Source of the DNA: Bacillus weihaiensis
GTDB lineage: Bacteria > Bacillota > Bacilli > Bacillales > Bacillaceae
DNA length: 64,000 nt
Assembly (NCBI RefSeq): GCF_001889165.1
Contig: NZ_CP016020.1
Span: 1,710,501-1,774,500 of the forward strand
Direction: 5' to 3'
Position 1 is the first letter of the stretch. Every line of letters begins with the position of its first letter. Positions 9,078 to 18,264 of the stretch are shown here, one piece after another. The translations under genes were made by a program, and so were the position numbers. The notes under the pieces are model-generated. The model was not told the DNA's origin. It saw only the letters and a list, made by a program, of their open reading frames with translations, and searched no databases.

Positions 9078-10382
9078 TTGACAATAACGATAAATATAGT
9101 CCTAATTATCATTCTTATTGCGTTGACAGGTTTTTTTGTCGCTACAGAATTTGCTATCGTAAAAGTAAGATCTTCAAAAATTGAGCAGTTTATAGTAGAG
9201 GAAAGAAAGGGAGCCCTTGCAGCAAAGAAAGTTGTATCACACCTAGATGAATATCTATCAGCTTGTCAACTTGGAATAACCGTTACTGCATTAGGATTGG
9301 GGTGGTTAGGTGAACCAACTGTTGAAAAAATTATTCATCCCTTATTTGAGACATTTCAATTGAATGAATCACTTTCGCATCTTTTAACATTTGGATTGGC
9401 TTTTGCTATAGTTACGTTTTTGCATGTTGTTATTGGAGAGCTGGCACCAAAAACAATTGCGATTCAGAAAGCGGAATTGATTACCTTAACTTTTGCCATG
9501 CCTATCATGTGGTTTTACAAAATAATGTATCCTTTCATCTGGTTTTTAAATGGATCTGCAAGGCTATTCGTTCGACTTTTTGGTATTAAAACAGCTTCTG
9601 ACCATGAAATTGCCCATTCAGAGGAAGAATTGAGAATTTTATTATCTGAAAGCTTTGAAAGTGGAGAAATTAACCAAAATGAGTTAGATTATGTAAATAA
9701 TATATTTGAATTTGATGAAAGAATTGCAAAAGAAGTAATGGTTCCTAGAACGGAAATTGTTAGTTTGTCGTTAGAAAATTCCTTTGATGAAGTATTGGAA
9801 ATTATTGCTGCTGAAAAGTACACAAGGTATCCTGTTGTCGTTAATGGTGATAGAGACCATATTATAGGATTTATTAATATTAAAGAGCTGTTAACTCGTG
9901 TTGTCATAACGAAGGAAATTACTAATCATAATATACTCGAACCTTTTATTAATCCAGTAATAAGAGTAATTGAGACCATGGCCATTCATGAATTGTTAGT
10001 TAAAATGCAAAAAGAACGTACACATATTGCTATTTTAATTGATGAGTATGGAGGAACCTCAGGTCTTGTGACAGTTGAAGATATTTTAGAAGAAATTGTT
10101 GGTGAAATTCAAGACGAGTTCGATGAAGATGAAATTCCCGAAATACAAAAGACCGGTGAAAATAGATATATAATAGATGCGAAAATGCTGATCCACGATG
10201 TGAATCAATTACTAGGTACGGACTTAGAGGAACAAGAAATTGATACCATTGGTGGCTGGTTTTTGACACGTAATTTTGAAGCTGAAAAGGGCTCAGAAGT
10301 GGAGTCGGCTGGCTATTTATTTAAAGTTCACGATAGTAGAGGGCGCCAAATTTCATACCTTGAAGTGAAGAAAGTCGAATGA
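9078..10382 (+). CDS. CNNM/CorC-type transporter, HlyC/CorC family
   Basis: 434 residues. The N-terminal DUF21 (CNNM) domain has about four membrane helices, with the conserved [14 protein letters not shown] and [14 protein letters not shown] blocks; it is followed by two CBS domains (about 205-330, with [11 protein letters not shown] and [20 protein letters not shown]) and a C-terminal CorC_HlyC domain ending in the [10 protein letters not shown] region. Relatives include B. subtilis YhdP and MpfA; the family is linked to magnesium export. The chosen TTG gives the family's usual N-terminus but has no Shine-Dalgarno site; every upstream codon in frame runs into stops. Confidence 0.9.
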   Translation: MTITINIVLIIILIALTGFFVATEFAIVKVRSSKIEQFIVEERKGALAAKKVVSHLDEYLSACQLGITVTALGLGWLGEPTVEKIIHPLFETFQLNESLSHLLTFGLAFAIVTFLHVVIGELAPKTIAIQKAELITLTFAMPIMWFYKIMYPFIWFLNGSARLFVRLFGIKTASDHEIAHSEEELRILLSESFESGEINQNELDYVNNIFEFDERIAKEVMVPRTEIVSLSLENSFDEVLEIIAAEKYTRYPVVVNGDRDHIIGFINIKELLTRVVITKEITNHNILEPFINPVIRVIETMAIHELLVKMQKERTHIAILIDEYGGTSGLVTVEDILEEIVGEIQDEFDEDEIPEIQKTGENRYIIDAKMLIHDVNQLLGTDLEEQEIDTIGGWFLTRNFEAEKGSEVESAGYLFKVHDSRGRQISYLEVKKVE

Positions 10383-10424
10383 ACAAGTATGTTGATGACT
10401 TCGTTCTCTAAGAGATCTTTTCGC

Positions 10425-10452
10425 TTAACAAACCGTCTGAATAAGGTATAAT
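10425..10452 (+). promoter_or_regulatory. sigma-A-like promoter of the YebC-type gene
   Basis: TTAACA (10425-10430), 16-bp spacer, TATAAT (10447-10452). Transcription would start near 10459 and leave a leader of about 150 nt that contains an AAGAGAACG...CGTATTCTCTCTT inverted repeat (about 10525-10560). Confidence 0.55.
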
Positions 10453-10613
10453 AGGAAAGAACGTATGCGAATTAGTCTCAGTGCTTTGTGTAAAGGACCT
10501 TGATAGGGAAATTTTATTTAGATAAGAGAACGATTGATACATACACGTATTCTCTCTTAAGTAAAGTTAAGCAAAAGTACTGAGCGAGACAATGTTGAAA
10601 GTGAGTGTTCATG

Positions 10614-11330
10614 ATGGGGCGTAAGTGGAATAATATTAAAGAAAAGAAAGCGTCAAAGGATGCTAATACAAGTCGTATCTATGCGAAATTTGGTCGAGAA
10701 ATATATGTTGTTGCCAGACAGGGAGAACCAGATCCAGAAGCTAACCAAGCATTAAAGGTAGTTCTGGAAAGAGCTAAAACCTATAATGTACCAAAAACAA
10801 TTATAGATCGTGCTATTGAAAAAGCTAAAGGCGGTTCAGAGGAAAATTACGATGAACTTCGCTATGAAGGGTTTGGACCAAATGGGTCAATGGTTATCGT
10901 TGATGCATTAACTAATAATGTAAACCGTACTGCTTCAGATGTACGTGCTGCTTTTGGAAAAAATGGTGGGAATATGGGTGTGAGTGGATCTGTTTCTTAC
11001 ATGTTTGATGCAACTGCAGTAATTGGTATCGAAGGTAAAACTGCTGATGATGTATTAGAAATACTTATGGAAGCAGATGTTGATGCTCGTGATATTCTTG
11101 AGGAAGAAGATTCAGTTATCGTTTATGGAGAACCAGATCAATTCCATGCAATTCAAGAAGCGTTTAAACAAGCTGGAATAACAGAATTTACAATTGCTGA
11201 ACTAACAATGTTAGCTCAAAATGATGTTTCATTACCAGAAGATACAGCTCTACAATTTGAAAAACTAATTGATGCTCTTGAGGATTTAGAGGATGTTAGA
11301 CAGGTTTATCATAATGTGGAGCTCGTTTGA
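10614..11330 (+). CDS. YebC/PmpR (TACO1) family protein, YeeI-like
   Basis: About 238 residues. It begins [20 protein letters not shown], then the YARFGREIY-type block, the [21 protein letters not shown] motif (shown in part: [14 protein letters not shown]) and a C-terminal alpha/beta domain, as in the YebC family. Members bind DNA in some species and, more recently, act in translation at difficult proline-containing stretches. The shorter N-terminus without the AGHSKW start resembles the YeeI branch. The ATG at 10614 gives the conserved start, although the reading frame opens at 10605. A strong terminator follows. Confidence 0.92.
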   Translation: MGRKWNNIKEKKASKDANTSRIYAKFGREIYVVARQGEPDPEANQALKVVLERAKTYNVPKTIIDRAIEKAKGGSEENYDELRYEGFGPNGSMVIVDALTNNVNRTASDVRAAFGKNGGNMGVSGSVSYMFDATAVIGIEGKTADDVLEILMEADVDARDILEEEDSVIVYGEPDQFHAIQEAFKQAGITEFTIAELTMLAQNDVSLPEDTALQFEKLIDALEDLEDVRQVYHNVELV

Positions 11331-11331
11331 A

Positions 11332-11366
11332 AAATAAGTAGCCAAATGGCTACTTATTTTTTTCTA
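11332..11366 (+). terminator. intrinsic terminator after YebC-type gene
   Basis: Perfect 12-bp stem AAATAAGTAGCC / GGCTACTTATTT with a 4-nt loop and T run. Confidence 0.92.
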
Positions 11367-11481
11367 TTAGACACTATAAAACTGAGGTTAAATTTAAGAT
11401 ATTGTAGAACTTCAAATTACTAGCAACGAAAAGTGTCTGCTTTAATTGAAAACATAGGTGAACCTAAACATAAGACAACTA

Positions 11482-11976
11482 TTAAATATAATCAAAGACA
11501 GTGAGGTAAAATAAACAAAATAGGATTGAGAGAAATAGTGCAGTCAATTTACGCGTGTGGTGTAACCTAACCATTGGAAACATGGTTATAACAAATAGAG
11601 CAGACCACCAAATAGTCCAGCCATTGGAATAAATAATATCACCAGTTTGTCTACAAATCACTTCACCTATAATAAATAAGACACTCCATACCGCATAATA
11701 TAAAATCTTCTTCATGCGTTTTTTAGGATAATTTGATAAAAACAAAAAAGCAACAAATGGATTAATCAATAAATTATGTATGAAGTGTATATTCATAATT
11801 GATAAAAAGTTTGTTTTTTGAAAATCCCATAAATGAAAATGGCTATGAGCAATATATTCGTATACGAATGTAGATAAAGCAATGTAAAGCATTGAAGGAT
11901 AATAGTTCTCCCAATTCTTCCAATCACCTTTAAAAATGGATAATAATAAAACTAAAGCACCATAAAATATATGCAT
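11482..11976 (-). CDS. CBO0543-like integral membrane protein
   Basis: A 164-residue polytopic membrane protein with about five hydrophobic helices. It has an Asn/Trp-rich loop (KGDWKNWENYYPSMLYI), a YEYIAHSHFHLWDF stretch and an HFIHNLLINPFVAF segment that recur in the CBO0543 family of Firmicute membrane proteins. No function is known. The reading frame opens at a TTG, but the ATG at 11976 has GGGAG nine bases upstream and is chosen. It stands alone on its strand. Confidence 0.75.
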   Translation of the reverse strand: MHIFYGALVLLLSIFKGDWKNWENYYPSMLYIALSTFVYEYIAHSHFHLWDFQKTNFLSIMNIHFIHNLLINPFVAFLFLSNYPKKRMKKILYYAVWSVLFIIGEVICRQTGDIIYSNGWTIWWSALFVITMFPMVRLHHTRKLTALFLSILFCLFYLTVFDYI

Positions 11977-12191
11977 AAAATCTTCTCCCAATTAAAGCTT
12001 ACTTTTAGTATTTCAATTTTTTTACAAATGATACCATATAAAGTAAGGGTTTTTTTGTTACTGTATATAAGTTTAATGTGGATATGTTTTACTAGAACCT
12101 AGCACTTTTTGTAAACCTTTTATTAGAACTAAAATTGTCTTTACATTCTCGTTACGTTAAGGATTATAGTAAAAAGATAGGAGGTGATAAT

Positions 12192-12953
12192 GTGGAATAT
12201 ACAGTAAAAAAACTAGGTGAACTTGCTGGGATTAGTGCAAGAACATTGCGTTACTATGATGAAATAAATCTCTTAAAGCCTAAGCTAATTAATACGTCAG
12301 GTTACAGGGTGTATGGAGAAGTAGAAGTAAACAAACTACAACAAATCTTATTTTATCGGGAGTTGGGAGTATCTTTAGAAACCATTAATGAAATTCTCCA
12401 CTCTCCTAAATTTAATGAACTAAAGGCCTTAAAAGCTCACCAAAAAAAACTTCTTGAGAAAAAAAGGGAGTTAGATCTTTTGCTAAGAAACGTAGAAAAA
12501 ACAATTTCAGTAAAGGAGGGGAGCGGAACAATGACAGACAAAGAGAAATTTGAAGGATTAAAAAGAAAAAAAGTAGTAGAAAATGAAGAGAAGTTTGGAA
12601 GAGAAATAAGAGGGAAATATGGAGATGAAGCCGTTGATTCTTCTAACAAGAGGTTTATGGACTTAACGAAAGAAGACTATGATACAGCGATTGAGTTAGA
12701 AAAGGTATTGAAGGATACCTTGAAGAAGGCGATGGAAATTGGTGATCCTTCCAATGAATTAGCTCAACAAGCTGCTAAGCTTCATAAGAGGTGGATTTGT
12801 TATTATTGGGACAATTATACAGTGGAAGCACATGCAGGTTTAGCGAAAATGTACGTTGAAGATGAACGCTTTACTGATTATTATGACCAAGAAGTTTCAG
12901 GAACTGCCGCATTTTTAAGAGATGCTATTTTGATCTACACAGATCAGAATTAA
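12192..12953 (+). CDS. MerR-family regulator with TipAS drug-binding domain (Mta-like)
   Basis: 253 residues. Residues 1-70 form a MerR winged helix (YTVKKLGELAGISARTLRYYD and GYRVYGEVEVNKLQQILF regions), residues 75-115 a coiled coil, and the rest a TipAS-type ligand-binding domain with WICYYWDNYT and AGLAKMYVEDERF. The layout and length match B. subtilis Mta, an activator of multidrug transporter genes that responds to bulky compounds. The GTG at 12192 has AGGAGGTGATA upstream; the frame opens earlier at 12135 without a site. No transporter lies next to it, so its targets are unknown. Confidence 0.88.
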   Translation: MEYTVKKLGELAGISARTLRYYDEINLLKPKLINTSGYRVYGEVEVNKLQQILFYRELGVSLETINEILHSPKFNELKALKAHQKKLLEKKRELDLLLRNVEKTISVKEGSGTMTDKEKFEGLKRKKVVENEEKFGREIRGKYGDEAVDSSNKRFMDLTKEDYDTAIELEKVLKDTLKKAMEIGDPSNELAQQAAKLHKRWICYYWDNYTVEAHAGLAKMYVEDERFTDYYDQEVSGTAAFLRDAILIYTDQN

Positions 12954-13152
12954 ACACGTTTGTATAGGTTGTTGTGGTTACTTGCTTACTAAATTGTAAC
13001 AGTAGATGATGAAGGGAAAGAAAATCAAAACATTCTGATACCCATCATTCCAACTATCACGATTTTATCACGTTATTTAGGGCATATTTTTTTCTTCTTG
13101 ACTTACACTAATAGATGTTATGGTTAATGAGGATAAGGAGGTAAATGAAATT

Positions 13153-13284
13153 ATGTCAAAGAAGAAGCAAATATCTGAAGTCGATCAAAAAGAATTAGTA
13201 AATGATAAGGCTGAAAAATTAAAAGCGAATAACTATGAAAATGAACATATAAGAAATACAACTGCAAATAGCAATAATCGATAA
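13153..13284 (+). CDS. small Lys/Asn-rich protein, possible minor spore protein
   Basis: A 43-residue ORF (begins MSKKKQISEVDQKELVNDKA, ends NTTANSNNR) with AGGAGGT upstream. It is hydrophilic, basic and free of Cys, Trp and long hydrophobic segments, which resembles minor small acid-soluble spore proteins. It is followed by its own hairpin with T run at 13329-13366. I cannot name the family; the ribosome binding site, terminator and the similar gene at 13486 support it. Confidence 0.6.
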   Translation: MSKKKQISEVDQKELVNDKAEKLKANNYENEHIRNTTANSNNR

Positions 13285-13328
13285 AACGGGAAAAAGTCAT
13301 ATTTTTACTTACAATCTATACCTGAACT

Positions 13329-13366
13329 AAAAGCGTGAATTCGTTCGTGGATTTGCGCTTTTTATC
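13329..13366 (+). terminator. terminator after small ORF
   Basis: AAAAGCG...CGCTTTT inverted repeat with a loop of about 20 nt and T run. Confidence 0.6.
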
Positions 13367-13485
13367 CATTTTTCTCACGATACTATAAACCAATCTTAAC
13401 CCTAAAAGCTATACAATAAAAAAAGAATCATTTTGTTGGTAAAGTAAAATAATAACGAGGAGTTTAAAGAAAAGGAGGAGAAATT

Positions 13486-13626
13486 ATGTCCAAAAAACAT
13501 CATAATAGTCCTGAGCAAAAAGCGAAAATGGCACATGAACATAATACGGAATTTGGAGAGGAGTATGGGGTGAAGAAAAAGCCCGCTCCAGGCCATAGAG
13601 AACAGAAAAAACATAAAAAAGTATAA
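13486..13626 (+). CDS. small basic protein, possible minor spore protein
   Basis: A 46-residue ORF (MSKKHHNSPEQKAKMAHEHN at the start, then FGEEYGVKKKPAPGHREQKK) with a strong AGGAGGAG site. It is hydrophilic and rich in Lys, His and Glu, with the composition of minor SASP-type proteins. It belongs to a set of similar tiny genes here (13153, and 15433 and 15585 on the other strand). A 120-bp repeat whose inverted ends could act as a terminator follows 24 bases later. Function not recognised. Confidence 0.62.
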   Translation: MSKKHHNSPEQKAKMAHEHNTEFGEEYGVKKKPAPGHREQKKHKKV

Positions 13627-13650
13627 TTAAGATGACAAAAATCTTTGCTT

Positions 13651-13770
13651 GAGGCTGGGACAAAACAAAGAGCCAGGCACCCTCGAATACAATCTATTGT
13701 GTACACTAGATAAATCAGTGCGTACATATAGTCGTTACGATAAGGTGCCAGGCACTTCTGTCCCAGCCTC
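13651..13770 (+). repeat. 120-bp dispersed element, copy A
   Basis: Bounded by GAGGCTGGGAC and GTCCCAGCCTC inverted ends, with inner AGCCAGGCAC / GTGCCAGGCAC blocks and a conserved AT-rich core (CAATCTATTGT, GCGTACATATAG). Other copies lie at 24470-24589 (opposite orientation) and 31462-31582. A run of six T residues follows, so the paired ends could also terminate transcription. Confidence 0.9.
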
Positions 13771-14028
13771 TTTTTTATTGTTGAGCATACATAAAATAAG
13801 AAATTGTTACATTCAGATACATAGCTAAACATTTTATAAGTCCTAATACTGATTTCAACGGCTGGTCAACTTTTTATGATAAACGTAGAGAGTAGTATCA
13901 ATTGTTGAGAATAAAAGTAAATCGTCCCCTTGCTAGACCATTTTTAATTCACATTCGTTTTTGTCAGTGGAAATTCGCTATATAAAGCTATAGATAAGAG
14001 CAATCTACCAAAGAGAGGAGAAAGAATA

Positions 14029-14643
14029 GTGATTGCCATCATTCTAATTCTAGTGATCGTCTTCATTGGATGTGCAGTAATGTATCCTATTCCCTTTTTT
14101 TATGAATGGGACGTAAAGACGACGTTATTTTTCGAAGATCATCGTACTCCTTTTTTAACAGAGTTCTTTTTGTTTATTACGGATTTAGGTTCAATTAAAT
14201 ATATTCTCCCGATATGTATCATTTTTACGATATTTTTTCTTTATAAAAGGATGGTTATTGAAGCTACATTACTTATGATTATGTTTTTTAGTGTTCGATA
14301 TTTAAATATATTGTTAAAGAATATATTTGTTAGAAATCGACCCAACTTTGATGCTGTTTATGAAGCAGTACATTATAGCTTTCCGAGCGGTCACGCTATG
14401 AATTCAATTGCCACATATGGTTTCCTATTTATCCTTCTTACATTGTCCATAAATGTAAGTAGAGCATGGAGAGGATTAAGCATTGTGATAGTTTGCATTT
14501 TTATTGGCCTAATTGGGATGAGTAGAATTTATCTTGGAGTTCATTACGTAACAGATATTGTAGCAGGGTTTTGTGCTGGAGGGATATGGTTACTCATATT
14601 TCAAGCCGTATCAAGAAAAATTCCTTCTTTTCGACAAAAATAG
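14029..14643 (+). CDS. yodM: PAP2-family membrane phosphatase (YodM-like)
   Basis: 204 residues with five or six membrane helices. The three phosphatase motifs are complete: KNIFVRNRP (C1), FPSGHAM (C2, catalytic His) and SRIYLGVHYVTD (C3, nucleophile-assisting His and Asp). The family dephosphorylates lipid phosphates such as undecaprenyl pyrophosphate or phosphatidylglycerol phosphate at the outer membrane face. The GTG start has GAGAGGAG eight bases upstream. The downstream neighbour is yodL, as in B. subtilis, which supports YodM; the exact lipid substrate is not evident. Confidence 0.9.
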   Translation: MIAIILILVIVFIGCAVMYPIPFFYEWDVKTTLFFEDHRTPFLTEFFLFITDLGSIKYILPICIIFTIFFLYKRMVIEATLLMIMFFSVRYLNILLKNIFVRNRPNFDAVYEAVHYSFPSGHAMNSIATYGFLFILLTLSINVSRAWRGLSIVIVCIFIGLIGMSRIYLGVHYVTDIVAGFCAGGIWLLIFQAVSRKIPSFRQK

Positions 14644-14714
14644 AATGAATTAGATAAAGGGATTTCGTTGTTATTTCTTTAATAAGTAAAGAAAAGCTAA
14701 TAGGGGGATATCCA

Positions 14715-15026
14715 TTGGTTTATTCTTTACTTAATAAAAGCAGAACCTATACATTTGATATTACTGTATTCCAAACACCTTTTTATGGATCAACAAGAGG
14801 TTATAAGGAAGTGTACCGGTTAGATGTGGAAGGGAACTCTCATGAGATAGTCATTCAAAAAGTATTTCGAATGTTTAATGTGGTTGACTGTATTCCCAAT
14901 GATTATAAAGGTCGTTTCATGAGTACAGGGGATATTCTGTTAATCGATCAAGGTAGGCATGGACAATATTACTATAAGCTTACATCAGGTGGTTGGGAAA
15001 AAATTAATAGAATACAGGTAAAGTGA
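14715..15026 (+). CDS. yodL: YodL-domain protein
   Basis: 103 residues, starting at TTG with AGGGGG upstream. The family pattern is visible: an N-terminal TFDITVFQTPFYGSTRGYKE, then VDCIPNDYKGRFMSTGDILLI and a C-terminal GGWEKINRIQV. B. subtilis YodL, when expressed, affects cell width through the actin-like MreB. The gene order yodM-yodL-deoD is conserved. No membrane segment is present. A dispersed repeat begins four bases after the stop codon. Confidence 0.85.
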   Translation: MVYSLLNKSRTYTFDITVFQTPFYGSTRGYKEVYRLDVEGNSHEIVIQKVFRMFNVVDCIPNDYKGRFMSTGDILLIDQGRHGQYYYKLTSGGWEKINRIQVK

Positions 15027-15029
15027 GTG

Positions 15030-15415
15030 AGGTTGGGTCAAAACTCAATCATTTTATTAAAAGACGAACGATTATCGTATGACACGTTGTTCCTTATTAA
15101 TATGTTGTGATGGAAGAACAAGTACGTTCCATTCCGCTTCATCCACTTGCTTTCCGCGGGGAAAATGAACTGCTTTTCCTAGGGAGGAGGCTTCAGCCTC
15201 CTCGCGGCTACGCCTGTGGGGTCTCACCCTTTCCTCTACCTCCCGCCGGAGTCAAGTGTCTTTTTGCTCCATTACACTAGCGATTAACAATCGTATTCAT
15301 AAACAATACATGTAGTGAAAAAGAATAAAACCCGAACGATAGGGGGGATTTTCATTGAAAAATCACCTGATCGTTCGGGTTTCTCATTAACTAAAAACAC
15401 TTACGTCCCAGCCTC
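15030..15415 (+). repeat. 386-bp dispersed element, copy D
   Basis: Starts GAGGTTGGGTC and ends GTCCCAGCCTC, so it shares its ends with the 120-bp elements. The inside is different: a GC-rich block with CACTTGCTTTCCGCGGGG and CTCCTCGCGGCTACGCC, then a large hairpin CCCGAACGAT / ATCGTTCGGG near the right end. A near-identical copy lies at 54533-54919. No ORF with a ribosome binding site is present. Confidence 0.9.
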
Positions 15416-15432
15416 ATAGTTGTTATAGCCTT

Positions 15433-15573
15433 TTATTGATTGTGCCCAGGCCCATTTTTTCTTTTGGCTGATTGATGTTCTTTGCTATGAGCCGTTTCTT
15501 CAGCAATTAAGACATCTTGAGGTATATGATTGTTCTTTTTTGGCGTATTACGATTTCTATGTTTTTTTCCCAT
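15433..15573 (-). CDS. small basic protein, possible minor spore protein
   Basis: A 46-residue ORF (MGKKHRNRNTPKKNNHIPQD at the start, GPGHNQ at the end) with AAGGAG upstream. Hydrophilic, rich in Lys, His and Asn; it ends similarly to the protein at 13486 (AxGH motif). It and the neighbouring ORF at 15585 run in tandem, 12 bases or fewer apart. The composition suggests a minor spore-core protein, but no family is recognised. Confidence 0.6.
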   Translation of the reverse strand: MGKKHRNRNTPKKNNHIPQDVLIAEETAHSKEHQSAKRKNGPGHNQ

Positions 15574-15584
15574 CATATCTCTCC

Positions 15585-15728
15585 TTAAATTTCGTTAGAT
15601 TTATTTGTCGTATGCGTTTTTTGCTTTCGAGGCTTTTTAGACTCATGAGGCATTGTACCATTTCTCGAGCCTGGATTCGTTTCATTAGCATATTCTACAG
15701 CTTGTTCAAGTTTTTTCTTCATTATCAT
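15585..15728 (-). CDS. small basic protein, possible minor spore protein
   Basis: A 47-residue ORF beginning MIMKKKLEQAVEYANETNPG with AAGGAGGAG upstream. It has a short amphipathic helix followed by a Lys/Thr/Ser-rich polar tail. Probably co-transcribed with the ORF at 15433. The true start may be the third codon (15722). Not recognised by family; a spore location is inferred from size and composition. Confidence 0.55.
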   Translation of the reverse strand: MIMKKKLEQAVEYANETNPGSRNGTMPHESKKPRKQKTHTTNKSNEI

Positions 15729-15917
15729 GACTCCTCCTTTTTTCATGTACAAGCTTATTTTCTTCAGATGACTAGTAATTTAACACTGTAAAAAAATACT
15801 TAGGAGGATTTATTGGTTTAATGGATAAACTAGGTGAGAAGAAGAAATATTTCAAGAAGGTTTAATTTATGATATAGTAAATTGACTCTTTTCGATTATA
15901 TTTAGGAGGTTTATCAT

Positions 15918-16625
15918 ATGAGTGTACATATTGGTGCGAAAGAGAATCAAATTGCAGAAACTGTGCTTTTACCAGGGGATCCGTTACGAGCGAAATACAT
16001 CGCAGAGACATTTTTAGAAGATGTTATTTGTTACAATGAAGTTCGAGGAATGTTAGGGTTCACAGGAACTTATAAAGGGGAAAGAATTTCGGTACAAGGG
16101 ACAGGAATGGGGGTTCCTTCTATATCCATTTACATAAACGAATTAATGAATAGCTATAATGTTCAGCAATTAATCAGAGTAGGTACTTGTGGAGCGATAC
16201 AAAAGGATGTGAAAGTAAGAGACGTTATCTTGGCGATGAGCGCCTCTACTGACTCACAAATGAATCGTTTAACTTTCGGTGGTGTTGATTATGCACCAAC
16301 AGCTAATTTTGAATTGTTGAAAAAAGCATATGATACAGGAATTGAACAGGGGCTAAATTTAAAGGTGGGGAATATTTTTACTGCTGACATGTTCTATAAC
16401 GATAATGCTGAGCTCGAGAAGTGGGCACAATATGGAATATTAGCAATTGAAATGGAATCCTCAGCTCTATACACACTTGCAGCAAAATATGGTCGTAAAG
16501 CACTATCAGTATTAACTGTGAGTGATCATATCTTAACTGGAGAAGAAACAACTTCCGAAGAAAGACAGACTACATTTAACGATATGATTGTAGTTGCTTT
16601 AGATGCTGCAATTAAAAAAGCATAA
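15918..16625 (+). CDS. deoD: Purine nucleoside phosphorylase DeoD
   Basis: 235 residues, the normal length for trimeric/hexameric DeoD enzymes. Conserved features: [19 protein letters not shown], the phosphate-binding [18 protein letters not shown] (MEMESS-type substrate Glu) and SVLTVSDH with the catalytic Asp. It cleaves purine (deoxy)ribonucleosides with phosphate in salvage. AGGAGGTTTATCAT precedes the ATG and a terminator follows. The neighbours yodL and yodJ are as in B. subtilis. Confidence 0.97.
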   Translation: MSVHIGAKENQIAETVLLPGDPLRAKYIAETFLEDVICYNEVRGMLGFTGTYKGERISVQGTGMGVPSISIYINELMNSYNVQQLIRVGTCGAIQKDVKVRDVILAMSASTDSQMNRLTFGGVDYAPTANFELLKKAYDTGIEQGLNLKVGNIFTADMFYNDNAELEKWAQYGILAIEMESSALYTLAAKYGRKALSVLTVSDHILTGEETTSEERQTTFNDMIVVALDAAIKKA

Positions 16626-16650
16626 AAATGCGCATGACGTATTTTGTTAA

Positions 16651-16688
16651 AAAAAGATGACTCTTACCCCTTGAGTCATCTTTTTTTA
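16651..16688 (+). terminator. intrinsic terminator after deoD
   Basis: AAAAAGATGACTC / GAGTCATCTTTTT stem with a 9-nt loop and T run. Confidence 0.92.
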
Positions 16689-16866
16689 TCGTAAGAGTGC
16701 ATATTTCTAATTAATCGAAACTCACTGTATTCACAATTTGTCGAATACATTTAGTTTGAAGTGTAGGGAAAAAGGTAAAACTGTATATGGTATTATATCT
16801 TCATATCATTGCTAGTCCAATTAGTGATAAAATAGAATTTGTATCTATTTTAGTAAGGGTGATAAA

Positions 16867-17715
16867 ATGTCATATTATGTAAAGGTTAGTTTTTTATGTG
16901 CTATAGTTATTAGTTTATCAGCATGTGATAATGTTTCATTGCCAAATGGACTCTCATTAAAACATCATAATCAAGATAGCCAACAGGAGATTCACGAAAA
17001 TGATTTAGAGACAACTCTAGAAGAAAATCATATGGAGACGGAGCATGCTGAAGTTGAGATTGATCCTGAGTTTCTATTAGAGTCTGAATACTTTAACCGC
17101 GTACAACCAGTTGATAACCTTAATATTATAGAAAATCCTACGAATGTTTTAGCGATGGTAAATAAAGATTACTCTCTGCCAAGCACCTATAAACCTGAAG
17201 ATTTAGTTATTCCTAATGTTGAATTTTCTTTTGGGGAAGCAGAGGTTGAGAAAAGATATTTAAGGGAAGAAGCTGCTCATGCATTAGAGGAACTTTTTTC
17301 CCTAGCTAAAAAAGATCAAATAGAATTGTTCGCTGTATCTGGCTATCGGTCTTACTCAAGACAACAAGGTATTTTTAATAGTGAAAAAGAAGCAAAAGGG
17401 GAAGTTGAAGCCATGCAGGCAGTTGCCTTAGCTGGTCAAAGTGAACATCAGACGGGATTGGCGATGGATGTTACTAGTCGTAGTGTTAACCTTGAAATTA
17501 CTGAAGAATTTGGTCAGACTGAAGAGGGAATGTGGGTGGAAGAAAATGCCCATCTAGCGGGATTTATTGTTCGTTATCCTAAAGGAAAAGAAGAAATAAC
17601 GGGCTATCAGTATGAACCGTGGCATTTACGGTATGTTGGTAAAGAGAAAGCAACAACGATGTTTGAACATCAATTGACCTTAGAAGAATATTTTAATAGA
17701 GTAAAGAAAATATAG
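16867..17715 (+). CDS. yodJ: D,D-/L,D-carboxypeptidase lipoprotein, VanY family (YodJ-like)
   Basis: 282 residues. An N-terminal lipoprotein signal ends in the lipobox LSAC (Cys20), so the mature protein is tethered to the outer face of the membrane. An acidic linker precedes the peptidase M15 (VanY) domain, which shows SGYRSYSRQQ, the zinc ligands in SEHQTGLAMDVT, and EPWHLRYVG. It trims terminal D-Ala residues from peptidoglycan stem peptides. The adjacent deoD matches B. subtilis yodJ. The next gene (mug) starts 15 bases later. Confidence 0.92.
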   Translation: MSYYVKVSFLCAIVISLSACDNVSLPNGLSLKHHNQDSQQEIHENDLETTLEENHMETEHAEVEIDPEFLLESEYFNRVQPVDNLNIIENPTNVLAMVNKDYSLPSTYKPEDLVIPNVEFSFGEAEVEKRYLREEAAHALEELFSLAKKDQIELFAVSGYRSYSRQQGIFNSEKEAKGEVEAMQAVALAGQSEHQTGLAMDVTSRSVNLEITEEFGQTEEGMWVEENAHLAGFIVRYPKGKEEITGYQYEPWHLRYVGKEKATTMFEHQLTLEEYFNRVKKI

Positions 17716-17730
17716 TAGGAGTTTTATTGG

Positions 17731-18234
17731 ATGAAGAACATGGATCTACTTAAAGAAGATCTTAACATTTTGTTTATTGGTTATAATCCTAGCCTTGATT
17801 CAGGAAGACTAGGACATCATTATGCAAATAAAACAAATCGTTTCTGGAAATTACTTTATGAATCTGGAATAACAGAAAGATTATATTCACCAGAAGAGGA
17901 TTTTCTTTTATTAGAACAAGGTTTGGGTTTTACGAACATTGTTTCTAGACCTACTAAAGCGGCTGAGGATATCACGAAGGAAGAATACATCGAAGGAAGA
18001 AAACAACTTATTGAGAAAGTCAGTAAATATAAACCTAAAATTGCTTTTTTTGTAGGTAAGGGTGTTTATTTACACTATAGTAAGCGGAAAAAAGCAGCTT
18101 GGGGATATCAAGAAATAAGCATTGTACCTGGAGTCACGGACTTCGTAGCACCTTCCTCAAGTGGTCTTGTAAGATTAAAAAAAGAAGAATTGCTGTCCAT
18201 TTATTCACAAGTAAAAGATATAGAAAATAAGTAA
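17731..18234 (+). CDS. mug: Mismatch-specific uracil/thymine-DNA glycosylase (Mug family)
   Basis: 167 residues. The catalytic motif FIGYNPSL (with the Asn of the G-x-N-P motif) is near residue 17, followed by HHYANKTNRFWKLL and LGFTNIVSRPT; the second motif, PSSSGLV (normally PNPSG), lies near residue 140. Mug/TDG enzymes remove uracil, thymine or ethenocytosine from G mismatches. The gene is 15 bases after yodJ and probably shares its transcript; this pairing differs from B. subtilis. Family is clear, the base preference is not. Confidence 0.88.
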   Translation: MKNMDLLKEDLNILFIGYNPSLDSGRLGHHYANKTNRFWKLLYESGITERLYSPEEDFLLLEQGLGFTNIVSRPTKAAEDITKEEYIEGRKQLIEKVSKYKPKIAFFVGKGVYLHYSKRKKAAWGYQEISIVPGVTDFVAPSSSGLVRLKKEELLSIYSQVKDIENK

Positions 18235-18260
18235 AAGGGAGAAATATTTCTCCCTTTTAT
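18233..18260. terminator. bidirectional terminator, mug / yodI-like
   Basis: Perfect palindrome AAAAGGGAGAAAT / ATTTCTCCCTTTT between convergent genes. Confidence 0.88.
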
Positions 18261-18264
18261 CTAA

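Noticed and set aside
13500-13832. Minus-strand ORF of 110 codons across the 120-bp element; similar ORFs at 24436-24633 and 31346-31708
   Set aside because: Their shared peptides come from the repeat sequence; starts lack ribosome binding sites and the ORFs overlap real genes or element ends.
15540-15791. 83-codon plus-strand ORF
   Set aside because: It is the antisense shadow of two small minus-strand ORFs that have strong ribosome binding sites.
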